DNA of 64,000 bases from the NCBI GenBank assembly GCA_019637795.1, contig JAHBUY010000002.1, forward strand, positions 1-64,000, given 5' to 3'. A program made the translations under genes and the position numbers. Positions 17,602-28,430 of this stretch are shown piece by piece. Each line of letters opens with the position of its first letter. The first letter of the stretch is position 1. Source of the DNA: a bacterium (GTDB lineage Bacteria > Desulfobacterota > Binatia > HRBIN30 > CADEER01). Under the pieces are notes generated by a model that was not told the origin of the DNA, did not search any database, and saw only the letters and a program-made list of their open reading frames with translations.

Positions 17602-19299
17602 TCAGCCGTCGACGCGCGAGGCGCCGGTGGTGGCCACCGCCGGCTCGTCGTCGATCAGGGCGCGCAGCAGGCGGACATCGCCCGCCGCGTTCTCGTCGGC
17701 GGCGATGTCGAGCACGAGGATCGCCGCCGATTGCAGCGGCTGGCCGCTGGCGAACGCGATGCGGGCGCGCCGCGGGTCGGTCAGGTTGCTGACCATCAGT
17801 GCGCCGGCGGCCGCCCGCAGGGGGCGGACGGCGACGGCGCGCAGGCCGGGACCGAGGTCGATGGTGAGATCGACGGCGTAGAAGTCGGCGGGCGCGTCGA
17901 CGGCGATCGGCACCCGAATCATTCCGTCGGCGGTGCGCCGCGAGACGCGCAGGCGCACCTCGGGCCGACGCCCCGGCGCCACCGCCTGCAGCGCCGCGCC
18001 GCCGGCCGGCTGCCAGTTGCCGGTGCAGTCGCCGAACAGGATGCCGAGAAAGTCCTGCTGCGTCTGGTCGGTGGCGAGCGGCTCGTAGGCGATGCCGCCG
18101 CGTTGACAGCTCGCCGCGGTGATCGCCGGCTGAATGAGGCGCCGCCCGGCGGCGGCGCTGGCCACCGGCTCGAAGAGCCAGTCCGAGTCGCACTTGGTGG
18201 CGACGGCGAAGCGCGACAGGATGCCCACCTGGCGCTGCAGGATGTTGGCGGCGTCGAGCGCGCTCAGCGTGCCGTTGCCGCTCACGTCGCAGGCCAGGCG
18301 CTGGCGGGCGTCGAAGGTGCGGATGCCCGCGACCGCCTGCAGCACCCACGCGGCGTCGAGGGCCGAGATCGCGGTCGGCGACCCGAAGTCGCCGACCTTG
18401 CGCGGCTCGATGGTGACCGTGCCGGCCGGCATGTCGGTGAAGGCGTAGCCGCCGCTGCTCGACGTGGTGACGCTGCGCGCCGCGCTGCCGGTCGAGCGCA
18501 CGGTGGCGGCGGGAACCGGGCGCGTGCTGGCATAGAAGCGCACGGCGCCGGCGAGACTCGCCGGCCGCGGGGTCGCCGTCGGCGTGCGCGTCGGCGTCGT
18601 CGTCGGCCCCGCGTTGGGATCGACGACGACGACGAACTCGTAGCGCGGCCCCAGGTTGCCGCTGGTGTCGCGCAACTGCACCGCGACCGTGGTGCGGCCG
18701 GTCGGGAAGGCGGCGGCGTTGCCGATCTGGGCGCAGAACTGGCGCGCCGTCGACGAGCTCAGGAAGGCGAAGTCGCCGTAGCGGTTGCGCGTGCAGGCGA
18801 ACTGCGACGACTGCGCGAATTCGAAGCGACACGCCATGTCGGCGAGGGCGGTGGTGACGGCGCTCCCGGCATTGAAGTCGAGCGCCGAGAAGCCGGGGAC
18901 GCCGCCGAGCGGCAGCGTGCGACAGTCGATCTGCGGGCTGCCGTTCCCCAACTTGCGCTCCGACAGCATCATCATCGACGGCTTGCTGGACGGGTCCGAG
19001 ATCGCGACGAGGGTGTTGCCCGAGAACACCCCTTCGCTGCCGACCTGGCGGTTCGAGGTCCCGAGGCCGGCCTCGACCACCATCAGGAACTGGCCGGTGG
19101 AACGGCGGAACACCCGCCGTCCCTGGGCGTCGATCTCGGGCGTCGGGGTCGGCGTCCGCTGGCAGGAGAACTCGCAGCAGAAGGGGCAGCCGTCCTGGTT
19201 CACCGGTCCGGCAAAGCGGACGACCGGTCCGGACTGGGCCGCCGCCATGGTCGCCAGGAAGGAAGCGATGACGATCGACAGGTGGCGAATCGCGCGCAC
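17602..19299 (-). CDS. Exported multidomain protein with dockerin and cohesin-like domains
   Basis: A 565-residue protein. A signal peptide (1-21) and a Cys-rich stretch (CPFCCEFSC) are followed by residues 63-227, homologous to the C-terminal domain of the protein at 8170-10206 (RRSTGQFLMVVEAGLGTSNR, KLGNGS, CTRNR). A TPT linker leads to a carboxypeptidase-regulatory-like beta sandwich (~245-300), a type I dockerin (ISALDAAWVLQ ... DVSGNGTLSALDAANILQ, ~310-375) and a C-terminal cohesin-like domain (~465-560: IRVPIAVDAPADFYAVDLTI, then RIAFASG). Dockerin and cohesin on one chain could allow self-assembly or capture of the dockerin-like neighbours; this is inference. Confidence 0.8.
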   Translation of the reverse strand: MRAIRHLSIVIASFLATMAAAQSGPVVRFAGPVNQDGCPFCCEFSCQRTPTPTPEIDAQGRRVFRRSTGQFLMVVEAGLGTSNRQVGSEGVFSGNTLVAISDPSSKPSMMMLSERKLGNGSPQIDCRTLPLGGVPGFSALDFNAGSAVTTALADMACRFEFAQSSQFACTRNRYGDFAFLSSSTARQFCAQIGNAAAFPTGRTTVAVQLRDTSGNLGPRYEFVVVVDPNAGPTTTPTRTPTATPRPASLAGAVRFYASTRPVPAATVRSTGSAARSVTTSSSGGYAFTDMPAGTVTIEPRKVGDFGSPTAISALDAAWVLQAVAGIRTFDARQRLACDVSGNGTLSALDAANILQRQVGILSRFAVATKCDSDWLFEPVASAAAGRRLIQPAITAASCQRGGIAYEPLATDQTQQDFLGILFGDCTGNWQPAGGAALQAVAPGRRPEVRLRVSRRTADGMIRVPIAVDAPADFYAVDLTIDLGPGLRAVAVRPLRAAAGALMVSNLTDPRRARIAFASGQPLQSAAILVLDIAADENAAGDVRLLRALIDDEPAVATTGASRVDG

Positions 19300-19470
19300 G
19301 GGTCGGTGAGTCCTCCGCCGAGGCGCCGCTGCGGCAGATCCGCTGGCCCCTCAGCTACGTGAGACGCTGGGCTCGCTCTCTTTGCTGCAGGGCGTCCGCC
19401 CTGACGAGACCCACCCTGACGCCCGTCCGCGTCTCTGGCAATAGCCGAACCCGCCGATCCGGCGTCGGCG
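19300..19470 (-). promoter_or_regulatory. Possible structured leader upstream of the cohesin/dockerin gene
   Basis: No gene is seen between the start of the gene at 19299 and the hairpin at 19503. Complementary arms GAGACGC (19361-19367) and GCGTCTC (19429-19435) could close a ~75-base domain containing an internal hairpin CAGGGC (19388-19393) with GCCCTG (19398-19403). This may be a folded mRNA leader; it matches no riboswitch consensus that I can defend. Confidence 0.3.
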
Positions 19471-19502
19471 CGGGGCGCGCTCGGTCGTCGCGGCGGCCCG
19501 GT

Positions 19503-19539
19503 GATCGGAGGGGGCGCGACCCGCTCGCCCCCTCCGATC
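19503..19539 (-). terminator. Strong 14-bp hairpin after the beta-propeller gene
   Basis: GATCGGAGGGGGCG (19503-19516) pairs perfectly with 19526-19539 around a 9-base loop. It begins 15 bases beyond the stop of the minus-strand gene at 19555, where a terminator is expected. There is no U-tract, so termination may be Rho-aided or the stem may protect the 3' end. Confidence 0.6.
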
Positions 19540-19554
19540 GGGCGCCACGCCGGC

Positions 19555-20892
19555 TCAGGAGCCCGAATCCGTCTCCTCGAGGATGCCGATGCCGTCGGGG
19601 AAGTTCAGGCCCTCGTTCATGATCTCCGGCGGCTGCGGCTGGCCGTCGACGAAGCGGATGCGGCGCACCTTGCCGAGATTGCGGCCCGGGCCGATGCCGC
19701 GCGACGAGACCTGCAGGCCGATGTCGGCGAAGTAGATCGTGCCGTCCGAGGCGAGGCCGATGCCCAGCGGGTTGCCGGTCTCCGCCGGAATGCCGGGGCG
19801 AGGCGGCGACAGGACGCGGCGGACGAACTGGCCGTCGCGGTCGTACTCGGCGATCACCCCGTTCACCACGCTGGCGACGTAGAAGCCGCCGCCGGGGATC
19901 AGCACCACGCCGGCGGGCGTCTGGATGTGGCCGTCGCTGGGAATGAAGCGCTCCTTGGTGATGCGCCCCTCGCTGACCAGCGGCGCGCCGGTGCCGTCGA
20001 CCCGGCCGCAGCCGCCTTCGGCGGTGTCCGACGTCGGGAACTCGCCGCTGTAGCGCCAGACCCCGGCCGGGCTCTCACCGGTGGTGCGGGAGGAGGAGAC
20101 GTAGACGCGGTCCTGGTCGTCGATCGCGATCTGCTGCGCGGTGGCGATGCCGACGTCCAGCTTGCAGTAGCGGGTGTTCGCCCCGTCCAGCGGCGGGAAC
20201 CAGATCACCAACTGCCCGGTACCGGGGCCGGCGGCCTGGCTGCCGACATCGGTCAGGAGCAGGCGGCCATCGCTGAGGAAGCCGCAGCCGTAGTTCTCCG
20301 CCTCGTCGCCACCCTGCGGCACGGGTTGATAGGTGGGTTGGATGTGGGTGAGCTGTCGCCAGGTGAAGTTCGGAAAGCTGCCGCCGAGCTCGAACAGGCC
20401 CCAGCCGGCCGTCGTGTGCTGCTGGCCCTGGTCGGTGTCCTCGCCGGCGATGAAACGCAGCTCGCCCTGCGGGCCGCGCGTGAAGCAGATCTGGCCGTTG
20501 ATGTCGCGGCCCACCCCCGGCGCGTCGTTGTCGCTGGGGATCACCACCTGGCGCGGAAACCCCGGGGCGCCCTGGTAGGCGAAGAGGCGGTTGTTCTCGG
20601 CGCCGAAGACGATGCCCGCGGTGGTGGCGGTCACTGGACAGCCGTCGAGCAGGTAGCTCACCGCCCGGATCAGCTCGTCGATGGAGATCTCTCCGTCGCC
20701 GTTGTCGTCGAGCGCGGTGCAACTGCTCACCGGCGCCGCGCCGAGGGCGATGTTGACGCCGGTCACGAGCTCGCCCACCGTCACCGCGCCGCTGCCGTCA
20801 CAGTCGCCGAGGCATTGCGCCGCGACGCCGCTCGCTCCCCCGAAGCACAGCACGCATGCCATGCCGATGCCCGCCGCCCACAGCTTCAGCAT
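19555..20892 (-). CDS. Exported NHL/SMP-30-like beta-propeller with dockerin-like N-terminus
   Basis: Start chosen at ATG 20892 (MLKLWAAG), which follows GAGGGATCG; a longer frame to 20976 lacks a ribosome site. The product is 445 residues with a signal peptide ending VAA-Q, then a Cys-bounded EF-hand-like pair (GDCDGSG ... DDNGDGEISIDEL). The rest is a propeller: repeats contain GIVFGAENNRLFAY, FLSDGRLLLTDVG, IDDQDRVYVSSSR, LIPGGGFYVASVVNG and ASDGTIYFADIGL. Such propellers often bind sugars or act as gluconolactonase-like hydrolases, but no catalytic set is obvious. Likely periplasmic or surface-exposed. Confidence 0.82.
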   Translation of the reverse strand: MLKLWAAGIGMACVLCFGGASGVAAQCLGDCDGSGAVTVGELVTGVNIALGAAPVSSCTALDDNGDGEISIDELIRAVSYLLDGCPVTATTAGIVFGAENNRLFAYQGAPGFPRQVVIPSDNDAPGVGRDINGQICFTRGPQGELRFIAGEDTDQGQQHTTAGWGLFELGGSFPNFTWRQLTHIQPTYQPVPQGGDEAENYGCGFLSDGRLLLTDVGSQAAGPGTGQLVIWFPPLDGANTRYCKLDVGIATAQQIAIDDQDRVYVSSSRTTGESPAGVWRYSGEFPTSDTAEGGCGRVDGTGAPLVSEGRITKERFIPSDGHIQTPAGVVLIPGGGFYVASVVNGVIAEYDRDGQFVRRVLSPPRPGIPAETGNPLGIGLASDGTIYFADIGLQVSSRGIGPGRNLGKVRRIRFVDGQPQPPEIMNEGLNFPDGIGILEETDSGS

Positions 20893-21173
20893 CGATCCCT
20901 CCTCGCTGGTCCGTTCCTCCGACAGAAGCACGGCGCCGCGCCGAGAGGCAAACCGCCGGCCGCCCCGCATTGCCAATGCGGCGGCGGCCGGCTAGCCCGG
21001 ACCCTTCATGAGCTCGCTCCTGCCATGAGCTCGCTGCCGCGAGCGCCGATCGCACGCCATCTCCGGCCGTGCCCGCCCCTCTCTCCTCGCCGGACGGGCG
21101 AGTCCGCCCGCGTCGATCGTCGCGGCGCCGGAGCGGATCCGGCGCACGAGCGCCGCTGTCGCGACGCGAACCC

Positions 21174-22715
21174 ATGAATGATCCGGGCCGGGACTCGCGC
21201 CTTTCCGCCATGCGCCTCGCCCCGATCGTCGTCGGTGATCGTCTCACGGTGACGCACGTCGACGCCGTCGCGCGCCGCCGCGCGCCCGCCATCGTGGCGC
21301 CGGGCGCCGGCGAGCGCCTGGCGCGCAGCCACGCGTTCCTGCAGGAGCTGGCGGCGGGCGACGCTCCCGTGTACGGCCTCACCACCGGCTGCGGGCCGCT
21401 CGCCGGCCAGCGCATCGACGCCGCGGCGCGCGCCGCCTTCCAACGCAACCTCGTGCGCAGCCATGCCGTCGCCCTCGGCCCGCCGCACGGCGAGGCCGCC
21501 GTCCGCGCCGCGATGCTGGTGCGCGCCCAGGTCTTCGCCCAGGGCTGCTCCGGCGTCGCCCCGGCCACCGTCGACCTGCTGCTCGGCATGCTGAACGCCG
21601 GCGTGCACCCGCTGGTGCGCGAGGTCGGCGGCGTCGGCGCCAGCGGCGACCTGGTCGAGCTGGCGGAGATCGCGCTGGTGGCGATCGGCGAAGGCGAGGC
21701 CGCGTTCGACGGCCGCATCCGACCCGCTGGCGAGGCGCTGCGCGCCGCCGGCCTGGCCCCGCTGACGCCCAGCCTGCGCGAGGGCCTGGCGCTGATCAAC
21801 GGCACGTCCTTCCACGCCGGCGCCGCGGCGCTCGTCGTGGCGGGCGCGCGGCGCCTGGTCGCCGCGGCGCAGGTCGCCGCCGCCCTGTCGTTCGAGGCCC
21901 TCGGCGGGCATCCCGAGGCCCTCGACCCTGCCCTGCACGCGGCCCGACCGCACCCCGGCCAGGCGGCGGTGGCCGCCCGCCTGCGCGAGCTGACGCGCGG
22001 CAGCGCCCTGCTGCGCCGCGACGCCGTCGCCGGCAGCCAGGATGCCTATACCGTCCGCTGCATCCCGCAGATCGTCGGGCCGGTGCTCGAGGCGCTCGAC
22101 GGCGCCGCGGCGGTGGTCGAGGTCGAGCTGAACGCGGTCAGCGACAACCCGCTGTTCCTCGCCGCCGAGCGACGCGTCGTGCACGGCGGCAACTTCCACG
22201 GCCAGCCGGTGGCGATGGCGCTCGATCGCCTGAAGGCGGCGCTGATCGCCCTCGGCGTCGCCGGCGAGCGGCGCATCGCGCGGGTCCTCGACGCCCGCCT
22301 CAGCAACGGTCTTCCTCCCTTCCTGATTCGCGGCGACGCGGGCCTGCAGAGCGGCTTCATGGGCCTGCAGTACGCCGCCACCACCATCGCCGCCGAGCAG
22401 GCGCTGCTGGCCGCGCCGGCCAGCGTTCGCTCGCTGCCGACCAACGCCAACAACCAGGACATGGTGCCGATGGGCATGCTGGCGGCGCGACACGCGCTGC
22501 GGGTGCTCGACGGCGCCCGGCAACTGGTCGCGATCGAGATGCTGTGCGCCGCCCAGGCGCTCGACCTGCGCGGCGCCGAGCGCGCCGGCGCCGGCACGCG
22601 CGCCGCGCACGCCGCCATCCGCGCCGTCGCCGCGCCGCTGCTCGAGGATCGCGGCCTGCGCCCCGACGTGGAAGCGCTGGTGGCGTTGATCGAGGACGAC
22701 GGTGTCGCGCCCTGA
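21174..22715 (+). CDS. Aromatic amino acid ammonia-lyase (MIO enzyme), tyrosine/phenylalanine-type residues
   Basis: 513 residues from ATG 21174; ATG 21210 is an alternative. The Ala156-Ser157-Gly158 triad in GGVGASGDL forms the MIO cofactor, and VYGLTTGCGPL is the catalytic Tyr loop. His97 (RSHA) is the residue found in histidine and tyrosine lyases rather than the Phe of phenylalanine lyases. The NNQDMVPMG segment carries Gln where histidine lyases carry the Glu of QEDH. Together these favour tyrosine ammonia-lyase or an aminomutase over HutH. It removes ammonia from the amino acid to give the aryl-acrylate. No hut genes lie nearby. Confidence 0.85.
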   Translation: MNDPGRDSRLSAMRLAPIVVGDRLTVTHVDAVARRRAPAIVAPGAGERLARSHAFLQELAAGDAPVYGLTTGCGPLAGQRIDAAARAAFQRNLVRSHAVALGPPHGEAAVRAAMLVRAQVFAQGCSGVAPATVDLLLGMLNAGVHPLVREVGGVGASGDLVELAEIALVAIGEGEAAFDGRIRPAGEALRAAGLAPLTPSLREGLALINGTSFHAGAAALVVAGARRLVAAAQVAAALSFEALGGHPEALDPALHAARPHPGQAAVAARLRELTRGSALLRRDAVAGSQDAYTVRCIPQIVGPVLEALDGAAAVVEVELNAVSDNPLFLAAERRVVHGGNFHGQPVAMALDRLKAALIALGVAGERRIARVLDARLSNGLPPFLIRGDAGLQSGFMGLQYAATTIAAEQALLAAPASVRSLPTNANNQDMVPMGMLAARHALRVLDGARQLVAIEMLCAAQALDLRGAERAGAGTRAAHAAIRAVAAPLLEDRGLRPDVEALVALIEDDGVAP

Positions 22716-22836
22716 GTGTCGTCGCGCAGGGCGCGAGGCGGACCGACGAGCCGGCGACCACCGCGGGGCGGTGGACACGGCGAGCGGCCGACGGCGCGCG
22801 CGGCGGGGCCGCGCCGGCTGAGCGCGAGGCGCCCCG

Positions 22837-25524
<2,688 letters not shown>

Positions 25525-25559
25525 CTCGTCTCCAACCTTTCCGATCCTCTGCGCACCGC

Positions 25560-26369
25560 TCAGAGCCCCTTCTCCAAACGGCGTTGGGTGAATTCCTCGT
25601 CGGCGATGCCGGTATCGTACTCCAGCGCCGTCACCGTCACCGTGGTGTGGCTGCCGGTCTTCACGTTCTGCATCTCGAGCCGGTGCGCGGTGGGGATGTT
25701 CTTCTGCGGCCGGATGTCGCCGAGGAACAGGGTCTTGGCCAGCGTGCCGTCGGCGTCGCGCAGCTCCATCTTGCGCACCACCTGGTCGTCGCTGCCGAGC
25801 CACACCCGCACCGTCCCGTACGACACATCGGCGCCGGCGGTCGGCCGCAGGTCGATGACGGCGCAGCGGACGCCATCGAGCGTCTCCTCGCCGACCATGC
25901 CGGCGCTCGCTCGGTCCTCCTGCCACTCGACCGCCTCGGCCATGATCGCCAGATCCTCGTAGCTGAAGTCGGTGCCGACGAAGCTCTCGGTGCGGGCGCC
26001 GCCGCTGATCTGCCGCACCCGCTTGAGCGCCGGCAACCACAGCCACTGGTGGTCCTCGCTCGTCGGGTCGGTCCACTGCAGGAAGCCGATCCCCGCCACC
26101 TGCGCCGGGGCGCGGAAGAACATCAGCGAGCGGACGAGGTCGCCGTCGCCGCGCTTGCTCAGCACCTCGAGCTCGCGCTGGAACTCGCCGCCGCGCCGAT
26201 CGACGACCGTCAGCGTCATGCGCTGCCGGCGATCGCTCCAGTGCCGCTCGCCGCGGTTGAGGGCCCTGGCCTTGTCGAGCGCGGCGCGCGCCGCGTCGTC
26301 GCCGCGGGCGCCGCCCGCCAGCAGCACGAGCGCCGCCAGGGCCAGCCCGATGCGGCCGACGGCGCTCAT
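25560..26369 (-). CDS. Outer membrane lipoprotein-sorting protein (LolA-like fold)
   Basis: 269 residues from ATG 26369; signal peptide 1-23. The mature sequence follows the outer-membrane lipoprotein-sorting family: a beta-rich N-terminal part ([22 protein letters not shown]), then [44 protein letters not shown] and [19 protein letters not shown]. These periplasmic proteins have a LolA/LolB-like half-barrel that binds hydrophobic molecules and are often linked to MMPL/RND exporters. Here the start overlaps the phosphatidyltransferase stop by 4 bases (ATGA), suggesting coupling to membrane lipid synthesis. Confidence 0.85.
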   Translation of the reverse strand: MSAVGRIGLALAALVLLAGGARGDDAARAALDKARALNRGERHWSDRRQRMTLTVVDRRGGEFQRELEVLSKRGDGDLVRSLMFFRAPAQVAGIGFLQWTDPTSEDHQWLWLPALKRVRQISGGARTESFVGTDFSYEDLAIMAEAVEWQEDRASAGMVGEETLDGVRCAVIDLRPTAGADVSYGTVRVWLGSDDQVVRKMELRDADGTLAKTLFLGDIRPQKNIPTAHRLEMQNVKTGSHTTVTVTALEYDTGIADEEFTQRRLEKGL

Positions 26370-26923
26370 GCCGGGCTGCTCCCGCGGCGCTGGTGCCAGA
26401 GCAGGCCGCGATAGACGTACTGGATGCCGGAGACGGCGGTGACGGCGCCGGTGACCGTCTGCAGCATCTCCGACACCGTCGCCAGCGGCAGCGCCGGCCG
26501 CGCGACGCTCATCAGCGCGAAGCCGACGGTGAAGAGCTGGAAGAAGGTGGTGAGCTTGCCGAGCCGGCTGGGAGCCACCTCCATCCACTCGTGGTCGACG
26601 ACGAAGACGGCGCCGTAGCCGAGGACGACGATGACGTCGCGCAGGATGACCAGGACCGCCAGCCAGACCGGGATGACGCCGTCATAGCCGAGCACCACGA
26701 ACGAGCTCAGCAGCAGCAGCTTGTCGGCCATCGGATCGAGCACCGCCCCGAGATCGGAGCGGCTGTCGGTGAGGCGGGCGAGCGCGCCGTCCACCGTGTC
26801 GGTGACGCCCGCCGCGAGAAAGAGCATGAACGCCGCCGGGTGATTGCCGTTGGCGAGCAGGATCAGAAACACCGGGATGGCGATGATCCGCAGCAGGGTC
26901 AGGAAGTTCGGCAGGGTCAGCAT
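26366..26923 (-). CDS. pgsA: CDP-alcohol phosphatidyltransferase (PgsA-like)
   Basis: A 185-residue integral membrane enzyme. The CDP-alcohol signature D-x2-D-G-x2-A-R-x8-G-x3-D-x3-D is complete in [18 protein letters not shown] followed by AVLDPMADK. Four or more hydrophobic helices are visible, and the N-terminus [10 protein letters not shown] is characteristic of phosphatidylglycerophosphate synthases. It probably joins CDP-diacylglycerol and glycerol-3-phosphate for phosphatidylglycerol synthesis; cardiolipin-synthase-type CLS enzymes of this family are an alternative. Translationally coupled to the lipoprotein-sorting gene downstream. Confidence 0.9.
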   Translation of the reverse strand: MLTLPNFLTLLRIIAIPVFLILLANGNHPAAFMLFLAAGVTDTVDGALARLTDSRSDLGAVLDPMADKLLLLSSFVVLGYDGVIPVWLAVLVILRDVIVVLGYGAVFVVDHEWMEVAPSRLGKLTTFFQLFTVGFALMSVARPALPLATVSEMLQTVTGAVTAVSGIQYVYRGLLWHQRRGSSPA

Positions 26924-26978
26924 CCGCGCCGCCAGTCATAGCAAGTCGCGCCGCCGATGGCAGGCCCGGCGCGGCGCC

Positions 26979-28262
26979 TCACGCGCCGGCGGCGCCCTGC
27001 GCCAGCGCCTTGCGGATCCGCCCCGCCACCTTCGGCGGCACGTAGGCGGTGATCTGGAAGGCGCCATCGAGCAGGCTCTGCTCGGCGACCCGGCCCGCCT
27101 GATGAATCTGCGCCAGCAGATCGCCGCGATCGACCGGGATCCGCACCTGCAGCCGCTCCTGCTGCGCCGCCAGCAGGATGCCGATCTGGCGCAGAAGCTG
27201 CGGCAGGCCGGCGCCGCTCCGCGCCGAGACGCTGCAGCTCGGGCCGCGCACCGCCGGCCGCGCGGCGGGCGTCAGGTCGGCCTTGTTGAACACCGTCAGG
27301 CGCGGCAGCTCGCCGGCGTGCAACTCGCCGAGCACCTCCTCGACCACCGCCACCTGCTCGCCGGCGTTCGCATCGCTGCCATCGATGACGTGCAGCAGCA
27401 GGTTGGCGCTCCGCACCTCCTCGAGGGTGCTCTTGAAGGCGTCGACGAAGCCGTGCGGCAGCTTGTGGATGAAGCCCACGGTGTCGACCAGCAGCGCCTC
27501 GCCGCCCTCCGGCAGGCGCAGCACGCGCACCGTCGGGTCGAGGGTGGCGAAGAGCTGGTTCGCCACCAATACCCCGGCGTCGGTCAGCGCGTTCATCAGC
27601 GTCGATTTGCCGGAGTTGGTGTAGCCGACCAGGGCGACGATCGGGTACGGCACGGCGTGGCGGCCGGCGCGGTGCAGGCCGCGGGTGCGCGACACCTCGC
27701 CCAGTCGCTGCTTCAGCTTGGCGATGCGCTCGCGGACGCGCCGGCGGTCGACCTCGAGCTGTGTCTCGCCCGGCCCGCGGGTGCCGACCATGCCGCCCGC
27801 CTGGCGCGAGAGGTGCGACCACTGCCGGGTGAGCCGCGGCAGGAGGTACTCGAGCTGCGCCAGCTCGACCTGCAGCTTGCCCGCCTGCGAGGTCGCCCGC
27901 TGCGCGAAGATGTCGAGAATCAACTGCGTGCGGTCGATCACCCGCACGCCGATCGCCTTCTCCAGGTTGCGCTGCTGCGCCGGCGTCAGCTCGTCGTCGA
28001 AGATGACGACGCTCGCCACCCCGCCCTGCACCTGCTGCCGCACCTCCTCGATCTTCCCCGAGCCGATCAACGTGCCCGGACTCAACCTGCGCGCCGCCTG
28101 CACGGCGCGACCGACCACGGTGGCACCCGCCGTCTCGCTCAGTCGCTCGAGCTCGTCGAGCGACTCCTCCGCCGTGAGCAGGGCGCCGCGACCATGGTCC
28201 ACCGCGACGAGAAAGGCCCGGTCACTGCGCTGCGCGACATCGATCACGACCCCGCGGACCAT
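26979..28262 (-). CDS. hflX: GTPase HflX
   Basis: 427 residues from ATG 28262; the frame continues far upstream as a shadow. The N-terminal HflX domain has [15 protein letters not shown] and [33 protein letters not shown]; then the coiled QLEYLLPRL segment and [15 protein letters not shown]. The G domain carries [14 protein letters not shown] (G1), [10 protein letters not shown] (G2), [10 protein letters not shown] (G3), NKAD (G4) and SARSG (G5). HflX binds the 50S subunit and splits stalled ribosomes. It is divergent from the secreted hydrolase at 28431. Confidence 0.96.
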   Translation of the reverse strand: MVRGVVIDVAQRSDRAFLVAVDHGRGALLTAEESLDELERLSETAGATVVGRAVQAARRLSPGTLIGSGKIEEVRQQVQGGVASVVIFDDELTPAQQRNLEKAIGVRVIDRTQLILDIFAQRATSQAGKLQVELAQLEYLLPRLTRQWSHLSRQAGGMVGTRGPGETQLEVDRRRVRERIAKLKQRLGEVSRTRGLHRAGRHAVPYPIVALVGYTNSGKSTLMNALTDAGVLVANQLFATLDPTVRVLRLPEGGEALLVDTVGFIHKLPHGFVDAFKSTLEEVRSANLLLHVIDGSDANAGEQVAVVEEVLGELHAGELPRLTVFNKADLTPAARPAVRGPSCSVSARSGAGLPQLLRQIGILLAAQQERLQVRIPVDRGDLLAQIHQAGRVAEQSLLDGAFQITAYVPPKVAGRIRKALAQGAAGA

Positions 28263-28430
28263 CGCGGAGCGCGCCGCCCCCGTCAAGGCGGGGCGTTCCC
28301 ACGGTGGTGCGAAGCCAGCGCCCAGCGCGGCCGCGCCGCGCGGTGGCCCGGACCTTGTCAAAGCGCGGCGCCTGGCAATACTGGGCGAATGCCGCTCTTC
28401 GCGGCGGACGCCACCAGGGGGGGACACGAA

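Noticed and set aside
19380..19440. Cyclic di-GMP (GEMM-type) riboswitch
   Set aside because: AGCAAAG beside a small hairpin is suggestive, but the conserved flanking pairs and receptor are missing, so only a generic structured leader is listed.
26844..28430. N-terminal extension of the secreted hydrolase upstream of ATG 28431
   Set aside because: It lies antisense to hflX; the signal peptide and ribosome site mark 28431.
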